Source: UBA7692 sp964650845 (lineage in GTDB: Bacteria > Bacteroidota > Bacteroidia > Chitinophagales > LD1). Taken from it: DNA of 17,612 nt. The stretch lies in contig CAZYXR010000063.1 of assembly GCA_964650845.1 (NCBI GenBank), forward strand, positions 1 through 17,612, given 5' to 3'. Made by a program: the position numbers and the translations under genes. The notes under the pieces are model-generated. The model searched no databases. It was given only the letters and a program-made list of their open reading frames with translations, and was not told where the DNA came from. Of the stretch, positions 1 through 8,526 are shown piece by piece. Within the stretch, counting starts at the first letter, position 1. Every line of letters begins with the position of its first letter.

Positions 1-541
1 TATCTCTTTTAGGAGATTGGATAGTTGTAATGAAGCTTTGAGCTACAAGACCCGGAGCATCCACAACGCCATGGTGTAATGACAATGCAGCTTTAGTGTT
101 ATCGTTTGAAGAAAATGCTACACCACTATTCAATAAGATTAAATCGGTTGTATTATCTACACTGTTTGGGTTTGTTTTTGTGCCCGACAATGCAGAAGTT
201 AAGCCTGTTACAACCAAAATGTTGTTGCCAGTTGGTACTACAGTAAATGTTTTAGAATACAAATCTACATCACCAGAAGCTGTGCTATTGTTAGCTTTTA
301 AATGTATTGTAAGTGTTGCACCAGGAATTGGCACCGCAGGAATTGAATAAAAATATCCGCCTTGGTAAGCCAAGTCGTCAATTGCTTTTTGGTAATAAGC
401 TGCTTGTGGAACTTCTACCCACAAATCCAAATTTGATAATGCTGGATCGGGGCTATTGTGAACAACAAGCAAAGAACCTTGAGCATTGGCAGAAAGTAAT
501 CCGACTGCCGCAATGCCGAGAGAGAGAAAAAGTTTTTTCAT
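1..541 (-). CDS. Exported DUF4397-like protein, N-terminal part (3' end off the window)
   Basis: Reading the minus strand from the ATG at 541 gives an uninterrupted frame of 180 codons to the left edge, so the C-terminus is missing. It opens with a signal peptide (MKKLFLSLGIAAVGLLSANA, cleavage before QGSL). The mature part begins LLVVHNSPDPALSNLDLW and later has LSLHHGVVDAPGL around residue 160. This pair of 'VVH-SPD' and 'HG-DAP' signatures is typical of DUF4397 domains in Bacteroidota secreted proteins, where the domain is beta-rich and of unknown function. Many such proteins end in a T9SS type A sorting domain, which would lie off the window; that is inference. It is codirectional with the SprB-repeat gene upstream but separated by 176 nt, so it is probably a separate transcript. 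I am sure it is a real exported protein, less sure of the family. Confidence 0.8.
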   Translation of the reverse strand, partial: MKKLFLSLGIAAVGLLSANAQGSLLVVHNSPDPALSNLDLWVEVPQAAYYQKAIDDLAYQGGYFYSIPAVPIPGATLTIHLKANNSTASGDVDLYSKTFTVVPTGNNILVVTGLTSALSGTKTNPNSVDNTTDLILLNSGVAFSSNDNTKAALSLHHGVVDAPGLVAQSFITTIQSPKRD

Positions 542-717
542 AGAACAGAAAATTTTGTTTTAATAATAATGAATGGCGAAGTAACACAATGCCATTGTAT
601 TTTCTCAATATACCAGCACTTTTTTTTGCCCATGTCTGTGCTTTCGCCTTCTTTAACATTTAGCGGTAGTGCATGGAAACTGCATGAACAGTGAAAGTGA
701 AACAGTATAATGCTACC

Positions 718-3700
718 TTATCTTACCAAAGTAACCGTTCCGGTTTTGGTTACTTTGCGGCTGTCTAAATAGGTTGCATTTAGCAAGTAGGTATAAACTT
801 CGGGGTTTTGCATTACGCCTTTGTAACTGCCATCCCAATAGCTATATTGATTTGTAGATTCAAAAACTTTTTCGCCCCAACGATTAAAAATTTTCAAATC
901 GAAATCGCGGATTCCAAATCCAAAAACTTCAAACTTATCGTTTGTGCCATCGCCATTTGGCGAAAATAAATTTGGAATAAATAATTCCGGCTCGCCTTCT
1001 ACATGCACTACCACCGAAGTGGAAGCAAAGCAGCCTTGATTGTAATAAATGGTAAGGAAATATTCTGTTGAACGGCTAAATGGAGTTGCAACAGGATTGG
1101 CGCAGTCCACACAATTTAAACCCGCAGAAGGTGTCCAAGCGTAGGCGGTTATGTCGGTTTGTGGATATGGTTTCAATAAGCTGTTAAGTTGAATGGATTG
1201 CCCCATTTGAATGGTTGAATCATCGGGGAAAATATCAACACTAGCCGGTAAAGGTTCAGGAACAGTAATAAAGAAAGTAGTATCACATCCAAAGTTATTT
1301 AACGCATAAATTTTGTGTGCGCCCGCGCTCAAATTTTGGTAATCTCCTGTTTGAGAAAACACATTGCTGTCGTCAATTTTATATTGATGCGGTGCGTTCA
1401 CAGCGGTTAATCCAAATATCTGAATGCGCCCATCCTTGTATTCACTTCCATAGCACGAAGTAGAATCTACAATTACATCATACACATCTTTTGGTGGTGT
1501 GCCAATATTTACCAATGTACTTGCGGTGCAATTTTGTCCATCGGTAACTACAAGTTGATACGATGCAGGAGCAAGATTTTTTATGGTATCATTTGCCCCG
1601 GGCAAAAAGTTAGTTCCGTCAATAGAATAGGTGAATGAATATGGTGCAGTTCCGCCAATGCCGGTAGGTATAATTTTTCCATCGGCTTTGCTACCACACG
1701 ATTCGGGTACACCCACTGCCGTAACTTGCAATAAACCCGGTTGGCTAACAATTCTACTGAAAGTATGTGTGCATCCATTAGCATCGGTAACTGTGCAATC
1801 GTAGTTGTTGGCAATCAAGTTTACTGCTGTTTGCGAAGTTTGTCCATTACTCCAATTAAAAGAATATGGCCCCGTTCCGCCCGAAGGGTTTGCATCAATA
1901 TTTCCATCGTTGTAAAGGAAGCAACTCACATCTTTTACAATTGGATTTGCATCAACCGGCACGGGTTGTGTTACCGAAATAGAAGTTGTTGCAGTACAGC
2001 CGTTGCCGTCTGTTACGGTTACAGTATATGGGTTTGCGGCTGTTAAATCGGTGGCAACAGATGTTGTTTGTCCATTGCTCCATAAGTAAGTATAACCCGC
2101 CACACCGCCTGCTGCATTTACCGATGCGCTACCATCATTGCCTCCACCGCAGCTTACATTGCGAATTACTTGTGTAGAAAGAACAATTGCCGCAGGTTCG
2201 GTAATATTAAAATTGTCTGTAATGGTGCAGCCGTTTGCATCTGTAGCTGTTAACTGGTAGCTACTCGCTGCAAGCCCTGTGTTGGTTGGCTGCGAAGGTG
2301 CTCCATTGCTCCATGTATAGCTGTAGTTTGGTGTTCCACCGGCTACACTTACAGCAATAGAACCGGTTGAGGCTCCGTTGCACAATACATTTACTACGGT
2401 TGCCGGTTGAGAGAAAACTAACTGAGTAGGTTCGGTAACCGAGTAAGTACCGGAGGTTGTGCATCCACTGGCATCGGTTGCTGTAACCGAATAGCTGCCC
2501 GCTGCAATTGAGGCATTTGTTTGCGAAGTAACTCCTGCAGGGCTGCTCCATAAATATGTGTAGGGCGAAGTGCCACCGGTTGGGTTGGCTGTAATGTTGC
2601 CTGTGTTGCTTCCAAAACAAGTTGCATTTACAATTGTAGGAGCATTTAATGTAAATACAGGTTTGTCGTTTACTACAAAGGTGTTTGTGCCGGTGCAGTT
2701 GTTGGGGTTCGTAACCGTTACTGCATAAGTATTAGGTGCGAGTCCGGTTGGGTTTGCTCCGTTAGCTCCGTTAGTCCAAGCGTAAGTGTAGCTTCCGGCA
2801 GGTATTACTGAGGTTGCAATTTCACCATCGGTATCACCAAAGCAGCTTACATCGGTTACTGTTGCCGAAACTACAATTTGCTGTGGCTGTGATACAATAG
2901 CCGAATCGGTAAGTGTGCAAAGACTATCATCGCTTACAGTTACACGATAAGTGCCTGCGGTTAAGCCTGTAATTTGATTGGTGCTGCCCGCCACGCTCCA
3001 TTGATAAATGTATGGCGGTAACCCACCGGTTGGGTTGGCAGTTACACTGCCGTTGTTGCCACCAAAACAGGTAACATTTGAAACAGTAAATGGGTTAAAT
3101 GAAATGCCGTTGGCAGGTTGTGTAAGCGCATTTGTTTGTGTTAATATGCAGCCATTTGCATCGGTAACGGTAACAATATATGTTGCTGCGGGAAGTGTTG
3201 TAGCATTAGCGCTGTTGAGGTTGGCGTTGTGGCTCCAGGCATAGGTGTATTGTGGCGAGCCTCCCGAAACCGAAACTGTTACAAAGCCATCGTTGCCATT
3301 GCGGCAACGAATGTTTTTTGTAACAGCATTTGCAAATGCAAGAGCGGTTGGTTGGTTTACAATATAAGAACCTGTTGCTGTGCAACCATTGTTGTCGGTT
3401 ACCGTCAAAGCATACGTGTTTGCAGTAAGGTTTTGAATGGTATCGTTGTTGGCTGATGATGGCGACCAGTTGTAACTATAATTTGGTGTGCCACCATTTG
3501 CAGTTACCGATACAAATCCATCATTTCCACCATTGCATCTTACAGGGCGAACTGTTTGTTGGCTTACACTTAAAACAGTTGGCTGGGTTACGGTATAAGA
3601 TCCGGTAACAGTGCAACCTTTACTATCGCGCACAGTAACAGAATACTGCCCGGCAGCTAAATTGTTTATTGATGCACTCGTTGCGCTGTTAGACCAAGTG

Positions 3701-6546
3701 TAAGTGTATGGTGGCACTCCGCCTGCCGGGGTTGCAGTTGCTGTTCCCGTTGCTCCACCGTTGCAATTTACATTGGTACCCGCAACCTGAACCGTAGGCG
3801 GTGAAATAACAACATTTACTGTATCGCGGGCTTGGCAACCGCTGCTGGTAGCTACTACCACATAAGGTGTTGTGGCGGCAGGAGTTGCACGTGGGTTTGC
3901 AATGGTTGCATTGTTTAGCGTTCCGGTGGGTGTCCAACTATAAGTAACTGGCCCTAAATTGCCGGTAGCTACTGCATTTAACTGTGCTGTTCCTCCCGGG
4001 CAAATAGTAGTATCCAATCCCGCATTTACTTTTAAGGAAGTATCTACTTGAACCGTTACTACATCCGACCCTGCGCAGCCTTTATTATAAATGCTGATGG
4101 TATATGTTTGAGTGAAAATTGGATTGGCGGTTGGGCTTATTGCAGAACGATTAGAAACCGCATTTACACCAATGTTTGGTGTCCACACCAGCGAGTCGTA
4201 ACCTTGGGTGGCTTTTATAAAACGAGTGTTTGGGCGTTGCATAGATGCAATGCCACCTGTAGTTCCGCATTGGTTGGTTNNNNNNNNNNCATAACTGCTG
4301 AAAGTAGTATTGGTTACGCGGGCTTTGTTATTTGCACTGCCCTGTGTAGGGTTGCTCCAGCAAACATCCACCAATACGTTGCTCTGCCCATCCCAATCAA
4401 ACCAACTTGTTAGGTTGTGAATGTTCCAAGCATTTACAGGCACATAATTGAGCGGGCCAAAAACAGTTTGCAAGCCATTATTTTGAAATTGATTGATAAC
4501 AGTATCGGTAGTACAAGCCATTTTTATGGTAAAGCCCTGCAAGGTTGCGTTGCTGTTAAACTGTCCGATGTTATAGCCTATTGCTACAATTCTGCCCCCC
4601 GAAGTTAATGCAGCCTGCAACTCACTTGCTCTATACAAGTATTGATTGCGCGTGCTTTGCACAAAGTTGCCGTAAACCGTAGGCGAAGCAGTAGGCACAC
4701 CACTTTGAATGCTGTTAGACGAGCCAATATCGCCACTTACGTTTACAGAGCCTGTTCCCATTAAGCTATTATTTACGCCACAAAATTTTGGCTCTAAAAC
4801 AAAACTTAAAGTTGATTGTTGTCCCGGGCAAATCAATACAGGTGTTGCGCTTGCTTTTACTGATGGTCCCGATCCAACAACTCCAACTAAAACGGTGTCG
4901 GTGGCAGAGCAGCCTGCTGCATTTCTTACTACAACTGTATATCTTGTTGTTTGTGCCGGTGAAACTGTTGGAGTTTTTAATGTGCTATCGTTCATGCCCA
5001 CCCCGCCTGGGCTCCAGCGGTAGGTAAACGTGCCTCCGGTAGATGGCACAGCATTGATTGTGGTGCTTTGGTTGCCGCATATCACGGTATCGCGTTGAGC
5101 ATCTACGGTAAAGTTTGCAGAGTTCACTACTGCTGTTCCAGTGCCGGTTGCCGTACACCCGTTTAAATCATAAGTAACTGTGTATGTTGTAGTAGCAGCG
5201 GGTGAAACAGTAATACTTTGTGTGGTTTGCCCGCCCGGACTCCAAGCGTAAGTGCCTCCTGCATCAGAGGGTGTGGCGGTAAGCGTGGCTTGCACTCCGC
5301 TGCCTGCGCAAATAGTATCGTTGTTTACAGTTACAGTTGGCTGCGGGCGCACTACAATGGCTCGTGAAGCGGCATCTACACAACCCGAAGCAGAATTTAC
5401 AGTAAGAGAAACTAAGTAAGTGCCCGGTGTTGAATAAGTTTTTTGGGGTGGATTTTGTAAAGTTGAGGTTGTGCCATCGCCAAAATCCCATAGATAACTT
5501 GTAGCCGTTAAGCTGCTGTTTGTANNNNNNNNNNCCGAAGCGCTGGATACAGTAAATGCTGCAAGTGGTGCCATAGTAAATGTACTGCCTGCGAAAGAAA
5601 AATTCAATGAGCAATTGCTCGATGAAGTGTATTGATCTATGTAAATAACATAGGTGTTTCCGGCAAGTAGATTAGAGCCAGAACATATTTCTGCAGCAGT
5701 AGTGCCATTGCCTCCGCCAGTACAGCCAACATTGGAACCGGTTGTAGGACCTTGCATACCTTGTGGTGAAGTAACTGAGCCAAAAAGCCCACCTGTGTAA
5801 TTGTAATTGCATTTTACAAGAGTACCCGGGCAACCAGAAGTGATGTTATACACCGCCCAGTCAAACTCAGTTGTGTTGGCACCAGTGGTGCAATTTGGTG
5901 TTGCGCGCCAATTCAGCAAGCCGGGTTGCCCAACAGTAAACTTGTAAATAATGGGTTTTTGAAGCGGTCCGGATGTAAAACAAGGAGGTTGAAATCCATT
6001 TGAGCCAGGATCTACAGGAGATGAAAAGCTATTCATATTGCATAGCAATACGGCATTGTCGCAGTCTTTGCCCCCTACCGGAGGTTGCTGAAGCGAACTT
6101 ACACACAATTCAAATCCGCCACCGCTATTGGTATTGGAAGATACATAAATGTAAACCCTTGTTCCGATTGGATAAACCCAAGTAGAAGTGGCAGTAGCAG
6201 CACCTACGGCATCTTCGCAATTGCTTACCAAGTTAGAGCCGCATGAATCTGGTTTTAAAGTAACAGTTAAGTTCGATGCTGGTGTGCCGCCAATGGGTCT
6301 AACACTCACTGAATTGTTTGGTCCTTCACTAACATAAGTAAACCACACTTCTTCGCTGCCCGAAACTTCGCAATTGGCTACATAGTTTCCATCATCTGTG
6401 GCTCCGGTTAAAGTGTAGTTGCCGCAAAATGTTCCGCTTGTTGGAATGGTGATAACAGTTGCGTTATTACAATGGTCGTTTGCCGGCTGCGCAAAAGCAA
6501 TTGCCGATAAAAGAATGCTAAATGATATGAGTAAATATTTTCTCAT
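718..6546 (-). CDS. Giant SprB-repeat / PKD / Ig-like cell-surface protein with gliding-motility C-terminal (CHU_C) domain
   Basis: 1942 residues from the ATG at 6546. A signal peptide (residues 1-19, ending AIAFA before QPANDHC) shows Sec export. By eye the order is: two N-terminal beta domains with paired cysteines (about 20-320); a PKD domain with the hallmark YLWDFGDGTTS (about 325-400, interrupted by an N gap); two Ig-like domains (about 400-560); a further Ig-like domain that seems split by a roughly 200-residue inserted module (about 560-850); another Ig-like domain (to about 925); ten SprB repeats (about 925-1681); and a CHU_C domain (about 1855-1942: LFSPNGDGTNDKF, FNRWGEKVF, YWDGSYKG). 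CHU_C domains act as type B sorting signals for T9SS, and SprB is the mobile gliding adhesin of Flavobacterium johnsoniae, so a surface adhesin role is inferred. It is much shorter than SprB itself and no SprF/PorP-like partner is adjacent. The start lies 1 nt after the stop of the 97-residue gene, which implies cotranscription. Two N gaps keep the frame. Confidence 0.93.
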   Translation of the reverse strand: MRKYLLISFSILLSAIAFAQPANDHCNNATVITIPTSGTFCGNYTLTGATDDGNYVANCEVSGSEEVWFTYVSEGPNNSVSVRPIGGTPASNLTVTLKPDSCGSNLVSNCEDAVGAATATSTWVYPIGTRVYIYVSSNTNSGGGFELCVSSLQQPPVGGKDCDNAVLLCNMNSFSSPVDPGSNGFQPPCFTSGPLQKPIIYKFTVGQPGLLNWRATPNCTTGANTTEFDWAVYNITSGCPGTLVKCNYNYTGGLFGSVTSPQGMQGPTTGSNVGCTGGGNGTTAAEICSGSNLLAGNTYVIYIDQYTSSSNCSLNFSFAGSTFTMAPLAAFTVSSASXXXXTNSSLTATSYLWDFGDGTTSTLQNPPQKTYSTPGTYLVSLTVNSASGCVDAASRAIVVRPQPTVTVNNDTICAGSGVQATLTATPSDAGGTYAWSPGGQTTQSITVSPAATTTYTVTYDLNGCTATGTGTAVVNSANFTVDAQRDTVICGNQSTTINAVPSTGGTFTYRWSPGGVGMNDSTLKTPTVSPAQTTRYTVVVRNAAGCSATDTVLVGVVGSGPSVKASATPVLICPGQQSTLSFVLEPKFCGVNNSLMGTGSVNVSGDIGSSNSIQSGVPTASPTVYGNFVQSTRNQYLYRASELQAALTSGGRIVAIGYNIGQFNSNATLQGFTIKMACTTDTVINQFQNNGLQTVFGPLNYVPVNAWNIHNLTSWFDWDGQSNVLVDVCWSNPTQGSANNKARVTNTTFSSYXXXXTNQCGTTGGIASMQRPNTRFIKATQGYDSLVWTPNIGVNAVSNRSAISPTANPIFTQTYTISIYNKGCAGSDVVTVQVDTSLKVNAGLDTTICPGGTAQLNAVATGNLGPVTYSWTPTGTLNNATIANPRATPAATTPYVVVATSSGCQARDTVNVVISPPTVQVAGTNVNCNGGATGTATATPAGGVPPYTYTWSNSATSASINNLAAGQYSVTVRDSKGCTVTGSYTVTQPTVLSVSQQTVRPVRCNGGNDGFVSVTANGGTPNYSYNWSPSSANNDTIQNLTANTYALTVTDNNGCTATGSYIVNQPTALAFANAVTKNIRCRNGNDGFVTVSVSGGSPQYTYAWSHNANLNSANATTLPAATYIVTVTDANGCILTQTNALTQPANGISFNPFTVSNVTCFGGNNGSVTANPTGGLPPYIYQWSVAGSTNQITGLTAGTYRVTVSDDSLCTLTDSAIVSQPQQIVVSATVTDVSCFGDTDGEIATSVIPAGSYTYAWTNGANGANPTGLAPNTYAVTVTNPNNCTGTNTFVVNDKPVFTLNAPTIVNATCFGSNTGNITANPTGGTSPYTYLWSSPAGVTSQTNASIAAGSYSVTATDASGCTTSGTYSVTEPTQLVFSQPATVVNVLCNGASTGSIAVSVAGGTPNYSYTWSNGAPSQPTNTGLAASSYQLTATDANGCTITDNFNITEPAAIVLSTQVIRNVSCGGGNDGSASVNAAGGVAGYTYLWSNGQTTSVATDLTAANPYTVTVTDGNGCTATTSISVTQPVPVDANPIVKDVSCFLYNDGNIDANPSGGTGPYSFNWSNGQTSQTAVNLIANNYDCTVTDANGCTHTFSRIVSQPGLLQVTAVGVPESCGSKADGKIIPTGIGGTAPYSFTYSIDGTNFLPGANDTIKNLAPASYQLVVTDGQNCTASTLVNIGTPPKDVYDVIVDSTSCYGSEYKDGRIQIFGLTAVNAPHQYKIDDSNVFSQTGDYQNLSAGAHKIYALNNFGCDTTFFITVPEPLPASVDIFPDDSTIQMGQSIQLNSLLKPYPQTDITAYAWTPSAGLNCVDCANPVATPFSRSTEYFLTIYYNQGCFASTSVVVHVEGEPELFIPNLFSPNGDGTNDKFEVFGFGIRDFDLKIFNRWGEKVFESTNQYSYWDGSYKGVMQNPEVYTYLLNATYLDSRKVTKTGTVTLVR
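1505..3772 (-). repeat. Array of ten SprB repeats inside the giant surface protein
   Basis: Residues about 925-1681 consist of ten tandem units of about 75 residues. Each follows the pattern hydrophobic-x-C-x-G-x-x-x-G at its start, GG-xxPYxYxWS in the middle, and VTVTDxxGC followed by VTQP at its end. Every unit has one cysteine near each end. The tenth is more divergent (ESCGSKADG, FTYS, NCTAS), and a degenerate eleventh copy (SCYGSEYKDG) may follow it. The copies are related in protein but clearly diverged in DNA; the longest exact match I noticed between copies is 17 bases (2573-2589 and 3023-3039, coding for part of ANPTGG). This argues for old duplications kept by selection and not recent expansion. 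Confidence 0.92.
4280..4289. other. Assembly gap (10 N) in the inserted module of the SprB-repeat gene
   Basis: Ten Ns interrupt the coding sequence. The frame matches on both sides (FSSY before, TNQCGTTGG after), so the true gap length is 1 modulo 3. As I remember related modules, more than four residues lie at this place, so the real gap may be longer than 10 bases. Confidence 0.95.
5525..5534. other. Assembly gap (10 N) in the PKD domain of the SprB-repeat gene
   Basis: Ten Ns fall between AAFTVSSAS and TNSSLTATSYLWDFGDG. The frame is preserved. Bacteroidota PKD domains usually have about eight or nine residues here (a pattern like xCxGxxVxF), so about 15 bases are probably missing beyond the 10 shown; this is inference from family spacing. 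Confidence 0.95.
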
Positions 6547-6547
6547 G

Positions 6548-6841
6548 TTATTTTACCTCTTGCGCTTTTTCTTTTGATTGAATTTCTGATAAGGGGTAAA
6601 TGATTAAGGTTGTTTCGGAAGAAAGGGTTTTGGTTACACGTTTTGTGGCATCTCTGTTTTCTGCAATAATATCTGCAAGGTTGGAAGGTAGCGACACAAA
6701 ACGCGCTTGCGATTTCACTTCATAAGTGCCTTGTAGTTTCAATAGCTTTTCGTGTTGCGAAACTTTTACATTTTCTTGTTGTTGCGCCATGCCTATGCGC
6801 ATAAGCACCATTAACACAAATCCTACTACATACTTTTTCAT
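6548..6841 (-). CDS. Small exported protein of unknown function, coupled to the SprB-repeat gene
   Basis: 97 residues from an ATG at 6841. The first 19 residues form a signal peptide (MKKYVVGFVLMVLMRIGMA, followed by QQQENVKV), so the mature chain is about 78 residues, hydrophilic, without cysteine, rich in Lys/Glu/Gln/Ser and ending EIQSKEKAQEVK. I do not recognise a family. It has no T9SS sorting domain and no lipobox, so the mature protein is predicted to stay in the periplasm unless another factor exports it. Its TAA stop is followed by one base and then the ATG of the giant gene, which suggests translational coupling. It is not a SprF/PorP homologue, which would be a membrane beta-barrel of about 300 residues. 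A 123-nt gap separates it from the type A protein gene upstream; I saw no exact TAnnTTTG promoter there. The overall gene call is supported by the signal peptide and packing. Confidence 0.8.
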   Translation of the reverse strand: MKKYVVGFVLMVLMRIGMAQQQENVKVSQHEKLLKLQGTYEVKSQARFVSLPSNLADIIAENRDATKRVTKTLSSETTLIIYPLSEIQSKEKAQEVK

Positions 6842-6964
6842 AACCTATGAATGTTTCAAAACGGGGGTGTAATATCGTTTAGATGTATGGTTTATACAAA
6901 TGGTGGGTAATGCGAAGAAAATATTTTGATTGAAATTGCAGCAGGCTAATTGAAAATCATGCTT

Positions 6965-7945
6965 TTACTGCACAATAATGCTGGTGGAAAACAATTTGCC
7001 CGAAACACTAAATTGTAAGTAATACAAACCTTGAGGTGTTTCGTTGAGATGAATTTCGTTATTCGTGCTTGTTAGTATGGTTCTGCCCAGCACATCTTTC
7101 AATGTCATGCTTTCCACATTTTTTGAGATTACTCTAAGCGTTTCAAGCCTACTTGCCGGATTGGGATAAACGGTAATTTTTTGTTCCGGTAAGTTGTTAG
7201 CTAATGCAGATGGGTTGTTGTGATGAATTACCCCAATTGCGCTCAAATCAAAACCGCAGGCTTCAAACGATGTAGGGAAAGGGTCGTTTATTTTGTTGCC
7301 AAAAGCATCACGAGTGGCAAAGCTGGCATCTATACTACCAACTACATCCGTTACTTTTATGTGGGTAATGTTTTCTACATCTAACATTGGGTTGCCTGCC
7401 AGTTCTGCTAAGTCGAATGGTGTGCCGTAGCCAGCGCTATATTTTCCTGCAAGATTATTAAGCTGTGTTGCATCCAGCAGGTCGAAAGTTCCCTTTTGTA
7501 CAGCGGTGTCTGTAAGCGAATGAGCCGCAAAACGCACAAAGTCTATGCCATTGCTACTTACTTCTACCACTGCCAGTTCTAAAAACAAGCCATCGAAACT
7601 ATTTTCAAATACAGCAAAATCGAAGCCAGCACCATTGCGAATGGGATGTGTAAATGTGCATATTGCCGAGCCGCCATCGCCCAAGCTTACGGTGCCAACA
7701 GATGGGTAGCCGATAGCCATTGTGTCGTTGCCGGCAGTTGCATAGCCCAATTTGGTATCTGCAATGTTTTGATAGCCGCGCGAAACCACGCAGGTTTGTG
7801 CCCATGCCACAAAAGCGCTACTGTCTTTCCATATTGCGGTGCTGCCCGCCTGCCCTGCGGCTGGCGCGTATTGAGCATGAAGATTGGTAAAAAGTAAGGT
7901 AGTAAAAAGAATACTGAATGCCCTTTGAAAAATATTGAAACTCAT
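6965..7945 (-). CDS. Secreted protein with T9SS type A sorting domain
   Basis: 326 residues from the ATG at 7945, which overlaps the TGA stop of the lipoprotein gene (ATGA). An in-frame GTG at 7951 is possible but less likely given this overlap. There is a signal peptide ending LLFTNLHA before QYAPAAG. The body, about residues 35-240, includes VSLGDGGSAICTFTHPI, DFAVFENSFDGLFLELAVVEVSSNGIDF, YGTPFDLAEL and a closing FDLSAIGVIHH. I recognise this as a widespread Bacteroidota secreted beta-domain, also seen in genomes near TonB-dependent receptor loci, but its ligand is unknown to me. The last 70 residues (VYPNPASRLETLRV, DVLGRTIL, GLYYLQFSVSGKLFSTSIIVQ) are a clear type A T9SS C-terminal domain. 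It is the third gene of a tight operon. Confidence 0.88.
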   Translation of the reverse strand: MSFNIFQRAFSILFTTLLFTNLHAQYAPAAGQAGSTAIWKDSSAFVAWAQTCVVSRGYQNIADTKLGYATAGNDTMAIGYPSVGTVSLGDGGSAICTFTHPIRNGAGFDFAVFENSFDGLFLELAVVEVSSNGIDFVRFAAHSLTDTAVQKGTFDLLDATQLNNLAGKYSAGYGTPFDLAELAGNPMLDVENITHIKVTDVVGSIDASFATRDAFGNKINDPFPTSFEACGFDLSAIGVIHHNNPSALANNLPEQKITVYPNPASRLETLRVISKNVESMTLKDVLGRTILTSTNNEIHLNETPQGLYYLQFSVSGKLFSTSIIVQ

Positions 7946-8523
7946 TGGCACAATATTACAACCTTCGGGCTTTTTACATAATTGCTCAAATGGTTTGCAC
8001 GGTCTTTTATCAGCAAGCCAAACTGAAGTGTATCCAGCAACTTCAATGGGGCGCAGGCAAAGCCGGGTGTTTCAAATTCAATTTCACCTTGAATAGATTT
8101 TTGTTTCCCTTTTTCGGGAACAAAAGGTGTGCCCAATGATTCTAAACAGCTATCGCCATTGCGAATTACATAATAGTAAACGCTCAGTGTTGGATTGTTG
8201 TAAATTCTTGCAAAAATGGAATCGGCTTGTGGTTTTGTTTTTGCAAAACTACAATTGTCTGTAATAGAGTCGGGTGGTGCAGTAGTACCATCTCTAACAC
8301 CAAAGTCGCCATCGCCATCTTTGAAAGACAAAATGAATTTTAAAGTTCCGCCATTGCTAATTACGGTATCCGAAATTGATTTTAATTCAATGGAGGGCTC
8401 TATTGGGTATTGTGGCTCTTCTTTCACGCAGCCCGAAAGCAACAGTGTTGCCATTGCGAAACTCGCAAAAGCGAAATGCCGCATTGCAGCGTTGGGTAGT
8501 AATTTTTTATAGAATAAAATCAT
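7942..8523 (-). CDS. Lipoprotein with putative surface-export signal and DGDGD motif
   Basis: 193 residues from the ATG at 8523. A signal peptide ends in the lipobox LLSGC with acylated Cys32; Met14 is an alternative start giving the more usual short MRHFAF signal. Directly after the cysteine comes V-K-E-E; a K(D/E)2 motif at this place is the lipoprotein export signal described in Capnocytophaga and other Bacteroidota, so surface exposure is likely (inference). The sequence FKDGDGDFG (Asp69, Asp71, Asp73) resembles a calcium-binding loop and defines a recurring family of Bacteroidota lipoproteins whose function I do not know. Further family-like features are SVYYYVIRNG, IQGEIEF and a closing IKDRANHLSN. 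It starts 3 nt after the true stop of the CHU_C gene (stop-stop-ATG: TGA, TAA, ATG) and its TGA overlaps the next ATG, so it sits in the middle of a three-gene operon. Confidence 0.87.
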   Translation of the reverse strand: MILFYKKLLPNAAMRHFAFASFAMATLLLSGCVKEEPQYPIEPSIELKSISDTVISNGGTLKFILSFKDGDGDFGVRDGTTAPPDSITDNCSFAKTKPQADSIFARIYNNPTLSVYYYVIRNGDSCLESLGTPFVPEKGKQKSIQGEIEFETPGFACAPLKLLDTLQFGLLIKDRANHLSNYVKSPKVVILCQ

Positions 8524-8526
8524 TTA

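Noticed and set aside
542..717. Terminator or promoter between the SprB-repeat gene and the DUF4397-like gene
   Set aside because: I found only direct repeats (GCATG twice) and a mirror-like stretch, no proper stem-loop, and no TAnnTTTG on the minus strand.
1505..3772. Repeated pattern as a CRISPR array
   Set aside because: The period is about 225 nt, the copies differ in DNA, and they code for SprB repeats in frame.
1741..5027. Many plus-strand and alternate-frame ORFs over the SprB-repeat gene
   Set aside because: They lie opposite a clearly coding frame, show no domain, signal or conserved pattern, and come from its biased codon use.
7946..7951. GTG start at 7951 for the type A protein
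   Set aside because: The ATG at 7945 overlaps the upstream stop as ATGA, the usual coupled arrangement, and gives a better signal peptide start.
7986..8000. 15-base exact match TCAAATGGTTTGCAC with 11375-11389
   Set aside because: One coding and one intergenic copy, no flanking similarity; a single match of this length is possible by chance in 17.6 kb.
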